NCBI GenBank assembly: GCA_036940085.1
Contig: JALLBK010000115.1
Coordinates: 1 to 55,325, forward strand
DNA from: Discostella pseudostelligera
Taxonomy: Eukaryota > Bacillariophyta > Thalassiosirophyceae > Thalassiosirales > Thalassiosiraceae
DNA: 55,325 nucleotides
Direction of reading: 5' to 3'
Shown: piece by piece, positions 19,814 through 29,500 of the stretch
How positions within the stretch are numbered: position 1 is the first letter of the stretch
Layout: every line of letters begins with the position of its first letter
The notes under the pieces: model-generated
The model's database searches: none
What the model was told of the DNA's origin: nothing
Seen by the model: only the letters and a program-made list of their open reading frames with translations
Made by a program: the position numbers and the translations under genes

Positions 19814-20024
19814 GTTCTCTTTTGCTCCGTTGCTCTCATCTTCTTCTCCAGAGCGGTTCGGTGCGTCAACAGCAAGAAAACTTGCAAATATTTTTTGTAT
19901 TCAAATACAATATTATTGCACCCTAGTCTCGTCGTCGTTGGTGCGCTTCAGTCAGCCGACGGTATACAAATGCCATTCTTCAGTATTCATTCGAACAGTA
20001 GTGAAGAAAAATTCATTCGACGAA
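19814..20024. promoter_or_regulatory. Bidirectional promoter of a ciliary gene pair
   Basis: The 211 bases between the PIERCE-like ATG (19813) and the preferred enkurin ATG (20025) must drive both genes. The stretch contains an A/T-rich segment (19880-19915) with the inverted words TTGTATTCAAATACAA. No clear RFX X-box (GTTNCC-GGNAAC) was found. Confidence 0.45.
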
Positions 20025-21005
20025 ATGATTGTGACATATGACAATGATAATTTGTCTCCGAGAGGGCTTGCAGCAATCATAGCAAGGCGACACATGAGTG
20101 GCGTCGATGCCAAGAATTTGATTGCGTTAGAAGAACCATCAGTTGAGGCATCCAACCAAACTTGTGCATCCGATAAGAATAGCCCTTCGACAAAGCCCAA
20201 GGATTACTTAAAAGCAATTCGCCTCGTTCACAAGGAAAACCAATGCAATAACAAAGACATCGAGTTCGAGCGCCGGGAGAAACAAAAGTTGCGGCTGCAA
20301 AAGCTGGAGCGCAAGACCATGAACCACGTAGCTGCCAATCGTCGAGCGCTTAAAGAAAAGCAACGCAACAAGAGGGAGGCAGAAATGGAGCGTCAGGCCA
20401 AAGAATTGTCGCGTCAGCAAAAGTTCGAACAGCAGAAGCAGAAGCTTTATGGAAATGTCCGGTCGAAAATTTTGGATCCAGCTGCGTCTTCCTCACACTC
20501 GTCACCAAACGAGCGTAGTTGTTCGTCGTCATTTTCCAATGATTCGACGCGGAGTAATGGATGTGCCGAGTATCACATTGCATTTGGGAAGAAGACTTCC
20601 AGTTCCGCGGACCCTCGTCAAAGTATTGATGTGGACAGTAGTGCTCTTTCTTTGGCTTCGTCTAGCATGCGTCACAAATCGTATGGAAAGGTTCCCACTT
20701 ACATAACCGACAGGAAGGCAAAAATAGAACGAGAAGAGGAGGAACAGCGACGGTTGAAAGAGAATGCACCGCCAGCACCAGGATTGGTTCTTATGGACGA
20801 GTCTGAAAGGTTAGAGACGTTACGATTGTTGGAAGAGAATGAAAAGCAGGCAAGGGAAGAGCTCAGAAACATACCGTTTAAAATGAATCATCAAAGAGCC
20901 GCAAGACTGAGACAGGCTATTGACTATCGGCTAAGGGAGATTGAAGATACAAGGAAAATCTTCTCGAAAACAAAAGTGTTTGTGGCGAAGAACGATGATT
21001 TGTAG
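20025..21005 (+). CDS. ENKUR: Enkurin-domain protein
   Basis: The preferred start is the ATG at 20025 (326 aa). The frame is open to 19779, but the extra 82 residues overlap the divergent gene and lack domain character. The last 100 residues are a full enkurin domain: GKVPTYITDRKAKIE, a charged helix, PPAPGLVLMDESERLETLRLLEENEKQ, a REELRNIPF segment, and RLREIEDTRKIFSKTKVFV at the very end (family: L..IE.aIK.FS+.KVFV). The middle is a long basic coiled coil (RREKQKLRLQKLERK and onwards) with a Ser-rich linker. Enkurin is a doublet-microtubule inner protein of motile cilia and sperm flagella; the IQ-type calmodulin site of animal enkurin is not clear here. Presence implies a flagellated stage in the life cycle. 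Confidence 0.88.
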   Translation: MIVTYDNDNLSPRGLAAIIARRHMSGVDAKNLIALEEPSVEASNQTCASDKNSPSTKPKDYLKAIRLVHKENQCNNKDIEFERREKQKLRLQKLERKTMNHVAANRRALKEKQRNKREAEMERQAKELSRQQKFEQQKQKLYGNVRSKILDPAASSSHSSPNERSCSSSFSNDSTRSNGCAEYHIAFGKKTSSSADPRQSIDVDSSALSLASSSMRHKSYGKVPTYITDRKAKIEREEEEQRRLKENAPPAPGLVLMDESERLETLRLLEENEKQAREELRNIPFKMNHQRAARLRQAIDYRLREIEDTRKIFSKTKVFVAKNDDL

Positions 21006-21070
21006 TTTCGACGAGTTCCCTTGATTGTTGGACGGATAATCAATAACTAACCATTGGGTTGACTTTCGCC

Positions 21071-21931
21071 TCATCGATTGTTTGAATAACTTCCACTTCC
21101 TTCGTATAACGAACGCAGCTCTTCATTGACATCAACTTCTTCCTCATCTTCGTCGTATCTACTTTGTACCGCCGACAGATTAGTCAGAGCTACTAGAGCA
21201 CTCCGCATTAGGCTGAAAGGTGGATCAATATCTTCCCCATAAACCCGCCTGACTGATTCTCTATACAAACGCATGAGCAACCAACCAGCATACGCCACGA
21301 TGAGCCAGAGTAGTGCAAAAATGACGCAATATGTGGCAAAGTAGACATAGATCCGTGGTCCGGCGGTAAATGCAAAGAGGATGCCAAGCATGTAATTTGC
21401 AGCCACTGTCAAATGAGTTAGAACCACAAATGCACGTAAGCATTGCCCTGGCTGTGCATGGCTTTGAACGCGATCCATAGTTTTGTTTGGTGTCCTGATA
21501 CCGTTGTCTACTTTGTCCTCTTTGTCCACCCCCTTTCTCCCACAGCAGTCACAGGGCTTCAGAGTGCATAAAAGAAGAGTAGATGATACTCCACTTCCAA
21601 AGAATGAGAAGACTCCTAAATCAAACCCACCACCAGATCCACTACGCAAATGATATGTGTTGTATAAGGCCCATAGCCAAAAGAATATGGAAGTCCCGAG
21701 CACCGATGCCGAATAAACCCTCAGCTTCTTTAGCAACTTCTCAGGGTCATCGTCGTTTGATACTAGTGATTCTCCAATAATTTGAGGTGGCTCGTAATCA
21801 TTTCCGCTGGTATTCGATTTGTAAATACTCGAGTAGCGCTTGGAACGTGATGAGATTGACATTCGGCTGATGTCAGTAGGTGGCGGCATAACAACATCGT
21901 TCTCTAGTTCTATCTCCGGGCTTCGATGCAA
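21071..21931 (-). CDS. Four-helix membrane protein of unknown family
   Basis: Single-exon 286-aa protein. The cytosolic-looking N-terminus (1-68) is Ser- and charge-rich. Hydrophobic segments follow at about 72-92 (VYSASVLGTSIFFWLWALYN), 100-122 (GFDLGVFSFFGSGVSSTLLLC), 165-188 (AFVVLTHLTVAANYMLGILF) and 195-222 (VYFATYCVIFALLWLIVAYAGWLLM). A CDCCGRKG cluster lies between helices 2 and 3, and an acidic tail (DEDEEEVDVNEELRSLYEG) ends the chain. The architecture is tetraspanin- or MARVEL-like in layout, but no signature such as CCG in a large loop is in the right place. I do not assign a function. Convergent with enkurin (65 bp) and divergent from MSRB. Confidence 0.65.
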   Translation of the reverse strand: MHRSPEIELENDVVMPPPTDISRMSISSRSKRYSSIYKSNTSGNDYEPPQIIGESLVSNDDDPEKLLKKLRVYSASVLGTSIFFWLWALYNTYHLRSGSGGGFDLGVFSFFGSGVSSTLLLCTLKPCDCCGRKGVDKEDKVDNGIRTPNKTMDRVQSHAQPGQCLRAFVVLTHLTVAANYMLGILFAFTAGPRIYVYFATYCVIFALLWLIVAYAGWLLMRLYRESVRRVYGEDIDPPFSLMRSALVALTNLSAVQSRYDEDEEEVDVNEELRSLYEGSGSYSNNR

Positions 21932-22166
21932 TAATAATATCTCTCAAGCGAAGATAGTGGCGCTGTTACGATGCACACTGAGAGAGTGATCAGAAGGACA
22001 TTCAATATCATGGATTACACCGGGGCTGAGGTAGGAGGCAGAGCTTCTTGATGAGAGCACGATGGGTTGGATTTCCGCCACCAGTGGCCGCCACCGCCCG
22101 CCATGGTTCATCATCACATGGTTCAAGTTCAAACTTCAAACACGAGGTTCCAAGTGATAGATACCA

Positions 22167-22184
22167 CTTCCCGCCATTTTCGCC
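22167..22184. promoter_or_regulatory. TTCCCGCCATTTTCGCC element upstream of MSRB
   Basis: An E2F-like TTCCCGCC core followed by an ATTTTCGCC half lies about 215 bases before the MSRB ATG, in the 468-bp divergent stretch 21932-22399. Nothing else was recognised in that stretch. Confidence 0.35.
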
Positions 22185-22399
22185 ATAATTTATCGCCTCA
22201 TGATCGCCATACAATACAACCAGATAGACCAAAGACTCCCAATTATCATCCTGCTACGTCAGACATCGTACTTATCTTTGGCTTTGGGCGGGCCGATGAC
22301 ATATCAACATCAACCACTTCATGCACCAAATACAACCAGCAACCAATTCACTTCCTCGGCATCTATCGGCGTCGGCATTGGCAACAGCTTCATACGACC

Positions 22400-23373
22400 A
22401 TGGCCAAACTTTTTGGTATTATTATCTTGCTCGCATCCGAATTCGGAGTTGCGCTATCATTTAGTAGCGGGCTGCGTAGCTGTTGTTTCAGACCGACTGC
22501 GTCCTTTGCACTGCCATCCAACCAGCGAAGGCCCATTACCATCAATTCACACTTGTCATCCTCATCGGATATAAATGATGCTTCATCTTCCTCCGATAGA
22601 ATTGATATTCTAAAGCGGCGCGCATTTCTGACCAATTTCGCAGCAACGTCTCTTCTACCAATCATCGCCATCCCAGCATCTGTTTCTGCATGGGGATTTC
22701 CAAACAATGAAAATGGGCCTCTCGTGTACGGCGCCGATGACATCATGTCACCAAAGGAACATGGAACTACCGCTATACCAGTCCAGGAAAATTTGAGATA
22801 TACTGTGAGTACGATAATGTATGTATTCTTGGTACTATAAAGTATTTGCTGCCACTACAAAACTGATGACTTTCTCCGCGCCCCTCTGGATAGGTGTCGC
22901 GCAAGTTAGCTGACAAGATCTGTTCATTCAATAGATCCTTTGCAGGTAAGCTTTGTCGTGTTTCCTAAAGTCGGATATCGAAGTTCGCATACTTGATTGA
23001 AATTACTCAACATTTGTTCGTCGTGGTATCGAAAGAAATGGGTGGCTACTTCCAGGGAACTTCATTTGAAGACGATGTTCGACAACAGGTTGCAAGTTCT
23101 GGAGGACCGGTTACCTTTTACGATTCGGTGACGGGCAAACCTCTCTTTAAGGCACCCGTAAATCGCTCGGTGGATGAGTTCATTGCTGAGAGCAAAGTGC
23201 ATGGATGGCCCTCATTTCGTGATGATGAAGTAGTGTGGGAAAATGTAAGGGTGTTGAAGAGTAGTGGGGAGACAGTATCAACTGCTGGAACTCATCTTGG
23301 GCACAATCTTCCCGACAAAAGTGGTAATAGATACTGTATTAACTTGGTATCGGTGGCTGGCAACCCTGCTTGA
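22400..23373 (+). CDS. MSRB: Peptide methionine-R-sulfoxide reductase B, predicted plastid/thylakoid lumen
   Basis: Exons 22400-22804, 22894-22945 and 23036-23373 give 264 aa. The enzyme domain starts near LADKICSFNRSFAEMGGYF and shows VTFYDSVTGKPLFKAP, KVHGWPSFRDDEVVWENV, GTHLGHNLPD and the active-site GNRYCINLVSVAG (Cys at about 253). MsrB enzymes reduce methionine-R-sulfoxide in proteins. The two CxxC zinc pairs of many MsrB are absent. The N-terminus is tripartite: a signal peptide (MAKLFGIIILLASEFGVA), LSFSS as plastid-entry motif, a Ser-rich transit part, then KRRAFLTNF with a hydrophobic core and VSA before W98. That last part is a twin-arginine signal for the thylakoid lumen. Location is inferred from these motifs; enzyme identity is firm. 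Confidence 0.9.
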
Positions 23374-23534
23374 ATCATGACACCTCTCTCTCACTTTCCT
23401 CTTGACCCGCCGTAGTATGAACCTACACACGTGGTCGATAATTGATTCTACACTCGAATAATCAATGTTGCCTACGTCGACTAGGAGTACATTTGTAATT
23501 TACAATGTTAATACAATATTGATTCCCTACCACT

Positions 23535-26500
23535 CTAGGGTGCGCATTCGTCAGCGGCAAGTTGTAGTTTGTCGGATTTGGTTGGTATTACTTGATTGAG
23601 CTTTTCACACAGCAAATTCGCAATGTTTTCATCGGCGCACTCGACCTCTTTACATGCATCCGATCCATGCAAAAATATCTTAACTAGGAAACCAGCCGCT
23701 TCGATTTGGGGTTGCACTTCCACCCGTTTAATATCACTGTATTGCAGCAGAAGAAGTTCTTCCCCTTCTTCAGACAAAATTAGCAGTCTCGTAACACTCA
23801 TCAGTGCGACATTGTTGATCATATCTACATGACTGAAATATTCCTCGCCTCCGATGCTCCGTAATTTTGCCTGGATTGTGGCTGCGGTTGCATCGTCAAG
23901 GCGGTAAGGCTTCACAACTCGATCTCGTCCATAGAGCGCTCGGCGCGGTCTAACTTGGCTGTGCAAAGCTAGTATCACGTCCGATGTACCCTCGACTGAC
24001 CCTTTGACTCCCATCAACGTGTCAGTTATTAAATCGGTGGCCCCCACAACAGGCTTCATTATCAGGCCCAATAGTCCTTTCCCGACACCCTTAGCGAATC
24101 CTTCTAGGCCATTTCTTTCGGCGCCTCTAATTGGCTTTGAAACAACTCCTGTTACACCGTCTAGTATTCCATTAACTAGTTTTTGCATTCCGCTCTCAAG
24201 TCCTTTTAGGAGTGTTACTGCCTTTGCATCAGTGGCTTTGAATTTCATTACGCGATCACGGCGCTGTGCATATTTACGATCGAGGGTTAAGACTGCCATA
24301 TTCTTTGCAGCCGTTTCGGTCAACATGGCCGCCGAATCCGCAAACCCCTGACAAATCACAGCAACGTTCCAAATGAGAGCAAGTTGAATTTGATTGTGGA
24401 ACTCATCACGCAATTCACTTACACCTAAGGTATGACGAGCTAATGATTCTGTACCACGGGCAAGCCCAGTCATGACAAATGATGGGTCCATTTCCTCAAT
24501 ACTTCTCTTCAAACCCCTAACTGGTTCATTGACGAAATCACTGAATGATACCGATTCAAAAGTAAGAATATTATAATGCCTGGTCGCAAAGATCGCACGA
24601 AGCTTAGAGCAGTTCTCACCTGACACCATCACCTAAATCGCGTATTAATCCAAGAGGATTCCCAAACGCCGCAAGAGAACCGATGAGACTCGGTACATTT
24701 CCGATGAGTGATGCAAGGTAGTGCGCGCCGAGGTATGTCACTAGCTGAAGACTGTTCGATGTGTGGTTAAATAATGCCACGCCTAAATAGTGAGAAAGAG
24801 TCGAGAGGAAGAACGATCATGAGAATGGCTCGATGTAGTCTAGTTTGAAATGTGACAAGATTACCTTCGAAGTTCAATGATGCGCCGTCACATCTAAGCA
24901 AGGCATCAACCAAGATAGATTTCATCATGCCTTGAACTACTGATATCACTGTGCGATTTTTACTTCCGATTTTCACCCCCAAAACTCCCGTTCCTTCCCC
25001 AACTAACACGTCCCCTTTGCGTACGGCAGCATGAATGGCAGACGCCTCCACTCCTTCAAACTCTTCTTGTTGCAAAGTCAATGCTCGAGCTGGAGCCACG
25101 GACAACTTTACCTCGAATGGTAATATGGTAAGGCGACGGAAATGATAAAACATCTTCCCTGAACTTTGCGGTGCCAATTGATCCAGATTCGGATGTCCCC
25201 ATGCACCCTGCGAATCGACAAAGTCAAGCGCTCTACTACTCCCTGCTGTATCCATTAAGTGATCTTGGAGACAAAGCAAAAACCGTTGGATCCTTAATAT
25301 GAAGGCCAAATCAACAAAAATCTCCACATCATGTAAGGATGCACCAGCCGAAAGAGACTGTATGCCCGTTCGGTGAGGCGGGGCAAGGTCTATCACCATC
25401 TCCATAAATGGTTTGTCGCCCGTAAATGCTGTCTTTTTCTGCTCGCCAATATTGTCGCTCTCCCAATCAGCTTTTACTCTCGGACGAATAGCGACGGGAT
25501 ATGCTGAATTCGGGCAGTGGTTGTCCAGTTGAAGCCAAGTCATCGACAGTCGCCCCCTTGCGTAATCTTTCCATGACGAAGACCATGAGGCTCCAACTTT
25601 CACGCTGTGCAACGATAGCACAGCCAATTCCGTTGGTGACGAGTCTATCATGCTAATCACAAATCCACTAAAATTGAATTCGCAAGTAATATCGTCACTG
25701 ATTTCTGTGCTCTCCTCTCCTAAATTTGTATGCGCTTCGCCGAGCCTCAAAAGTGGCGACCACTTGCACGCTCCGGTTCCAAAAAATGCCTGTTTGATTG
25801 CGTCTCGCTCATTCGGCAACTGTCCTGTACTCAAAAGATGCAGAGCGTTATTTGTCGCGTCGAATAGAATCTGTGTTCTAGAGCTGTCTTTATCATGAAG
25901 TGGCTTCGTTTCAGTCGACATGAAGCTCGGCATTGGACTGATGGTGTCTCTTACGGCATTACCAATGTAGCTTGATGTTGTCACCTCTTTCTGCATTAGA
26001 ATAAAACGAAGTGTCCTCGTTGGACCATCAGTTCCAATAACGCCTAGTACTCTCACGCCAAGGAGTTCAGTTGCAACATCTGAACCTATGGATGGCGACA
26101 ACTTTGAAGGAGATAATCGTACATAATCCCCAACTTTGGCAAAGGAGATCACTTTGGTAGACTCGACACCCTCTCTCGTTGAAAGTGGTGCTAACGCACA
26201 GCGCAGCAACAGCAGTTCAGACATTGACGCAGACGTTCGACCCGCATATTTGCCCTGCCGCCAGGGGACATCAAGTGCATACGAGGTGCGCTCGCCTGGT
26301 TGAACTACGTCGCTTAGTGCTGATGGATCACTCCAAGTAGTTGGGTTCGCAAGCACGCCGTCCTGTGACAAAAATACATGAAAAGGAGTGTGATTTTCAA
26401 TTCTGAATAGTGATCCCTCACCAACTGGGTCTTCGTCTCGTATTGACACTGTTGTCCCGCTACCACCCGAACCTGGCTGAAGTTCGATATTCACTCTCAA

Positions 26501-29500
26501 CGACCTCAAGTTCAATTGATCGAAGGTGCCATCGATTCGACGCACACGAATGGCAACCATCCCAAGGGTACATAGGTCGAAACCGCCACTCCATTTGAAT
26601 CTATGCCGGGATTGAGTTGGTCTTATGCAAATAAGTTCAGGCAACGTTGTATCAAACCAGTGAAATGGCAGTCTGATTAGAGCAAGTGGGAGAAGTGTGA
26701 AGGTATGAGTCTGAGTCGCAAACAAATGACAGCACTTGATTTCAGTACACAACTTACGTCTCTCCTTTCCGCACGAGACCTCTGGATGTATCAGGAGCAC
26801 CAACTTGTTTCACATCGATGTCAAGCCAAGATGATTCATTATGAATGAGAAAGCGAGGAGTAATTGTAACCATGCGAGAAAGCTCTCCCCAAACGCCGCT
26901 CATAATGGTGACTTGGTAAATCAGCTCAAAAACTGTAGGCTCCAACGGTGATACTCCAAGATTGTCTGTGTCGCAACCATCCTGGTATCCCCGGAAAGTA
27001 TCGCCTTTTCGTCTTTGCTCCTTGATCGCTTTTGTAACGATTGGCCAACGGGACGAATTAAGACGGATGACACCGAACGAGCTTCCACTGGGGGGGATGA
27101 TCACAGGGGTCGACCACCTTCCGTCATTTTGCTTGACATAGATTAAAATCGATCCATCGTTCGCAACCCTTGTCATTATATCAAGTACGCCTTCATCACG
27201 CGGAGAACTGATGAACACATCTAGGAGGTTGGGAATTGCATCTCCTGTCGTTGCGTCGAGTTGAGCGCCAAGTGCGTTTCTCTCAGCTTCCCTCTTCGCC
27301 CTAGCCTGTCGATCTAGATCTGCTGGCTGATGAAATATCACTTTGTCGCAGATAGATTTATCTTTGTCACTTTCATCATCCTCTACTCTGATAACGCGAA
27401 ACCATCGCCTACGACGAAAGCGGTGCTGTTTGTTGAAGTGCCGTCGGCCATTAAACGTGAACGACTTTGAACCAGCGATGTTGGCGCAACTCTCCCATCC
27501 GTCTTGCAACAGTGGTTCCCCAGCGCAATCAATTAGCCAGTTTGTTTTGTTTGTGGTATCGTCGTTGGGGTTCTGTCTCAGAGACACATGATTTTCAGAT
27601 GCCCACCATCTTCGTTCAACGTTTCCTCTTTCATTCAACGATACATATTCGAATACTTCCTCGTACACTTCGTTGCATTGTTGTACTGGGATATTGATTA
27701 CGTCAGTTCCTAGATCCTCGTCATCGTCGTTATCATTTCCAAAAATGCCAAAACTATTACCGTCCAAGACACTAGTGATTTCAAGTAATGCTGAGTCAGC
27801 ACTAACAATTGATGGTAAGAGTGATTTGATGTACCTATCCGACCCTACTTGCAAGGAGGGAGCCCCAAATGTCAAAGGAATCGTTGTCATATTACGCAAC
27901 CAAATTTCGGCGTATAAAATCAAGGTGACTCCTTTTCCAGGCCTCGGTGATAACTTGACCCCAATACACGATCCGTTTGCACATTGGAGATTAATTTGCT
28001 GAGAAACAGCAGCAGTGTAGTCAAGTCCTACGCTCACCCATTCAGACCAAAAACAACTATACTGCGCAATACATTTGAACCGAGCATGAAGTTCTCTATC
28101 TAGTGCATTAGCAGCGAATATTTCAACTGCATTGCCACATTGTAAGGAAGATCGAGGGCTCGACGTTGAATTACTCTGACTGCATTGTTGAGCGCGCATT
28201 GCAGAGCTATCAAAGATTGAACGATCCTCATCTTCGCGCACAGAAGCGGATACTTCCCACTCAACATTGCAGCTGGGGCCAACATTCGGTGGATCAGAGA
28301 GTGAATAATAATTCAACAAAATATTGATTTGAGGATGAACTTACGGTAGCAAATTTCTGATTGTGATCGCAGACCAAATTGTCACAGATGTCAGTACGTG
28401 GTTGTCAAGCTGTAAGCTTGACGGAGATGACCCAGTACCATTTTTCAAGGAGTCATATGAGTATGAGCACTGAAGCCAAACAGGGTTGTAGATGTGTTGA
28501 TCTTTGAGTCTCTTCAAAGGACAAGAAACGCCTCCTGATGTGAGAACCGATTCAGCGATCCAATTATACCTGACTTCGGCGGCATCAGATTTCAAGCACA
28601 GAATGGGAAAGGCACTCCATGCATAAATACAGGCTCCCGCATCCATAACAAGTGGGCGTATGAATACCTCAACTGAGCGAAAACATGATTCGACCCAAAG
28701 AGGCAGAAAAATCCCTTCTTGAGATGTCGTCCCAACGGTTGCTATCTCACCAGAGACTCCATGGTCATCGTTTGAGAATCGGACGCCAACTTCAACAGCA
28801 GATATGCTGCCAAATACTTTAATATTAGTAGCAGAGCTCAGGATCAGAACTCGGCGATTTTCTTCCAGTTTTACTTCCCAATATACAAGGATATGCTGTG
28901 AGAGAATAGAGTCACCCTTCTTCTTCCAGATGCGAACGGATCTCAAAGTAGTTCCCACTCTCCCTGTCGGCAAGTCTGTGACTGAATTTGCATGCACTTC
29001 CTTGCAACACTCATTGGCAGTAGGGCACGCCGTATCCAAGCCCCCAAAATAAGGCTCGATATCTACTGTCGGGAAATGTCCATCGTATCTTCTCATTCTC
29101 CTGTCCTTTTGCCCGTGCATCCGACTGCTAACGGGGTGCATGTGAAATTGTGCATCTTCGCCGTCATCTACGATAGTCGCTGAGATTCCTGACGCCGAAA
29201 AGTTTACTTGCATGCCCAGCCGGTTTCTGAATACGAATGGGGCCAACTCCTTTGTCGTATCCTTGTACGCGGATTGTCCACGCTTCCTTGAGAAGTTAAG
29301 CGCCAGTTTAGCAAGTTTAGTAGCCCTCCTCAGCTCAGCGGCGGAAGCAGTAGAAGGGGTCTCCCTCGTGCTGGGGAAAAAATGAGGACTTGGTGTAGTC
29401 CTCTGAGGGGTCGCCGGCGAACCTATTGTGATATCAGAATTCTTCCTTTTTCTCCAACTTTTCGCAGCCGTGCTCAACATATTCACAGCAGAATCAGACA

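Noticed and set aside
19779..20024. N-terminal 82-residue extension of the enkurin frame
   Set aside because: It overlaps the divergent PIERCE-like start and reads as promoter sequence; the ATG at 20025 gives a normal enkurin length.
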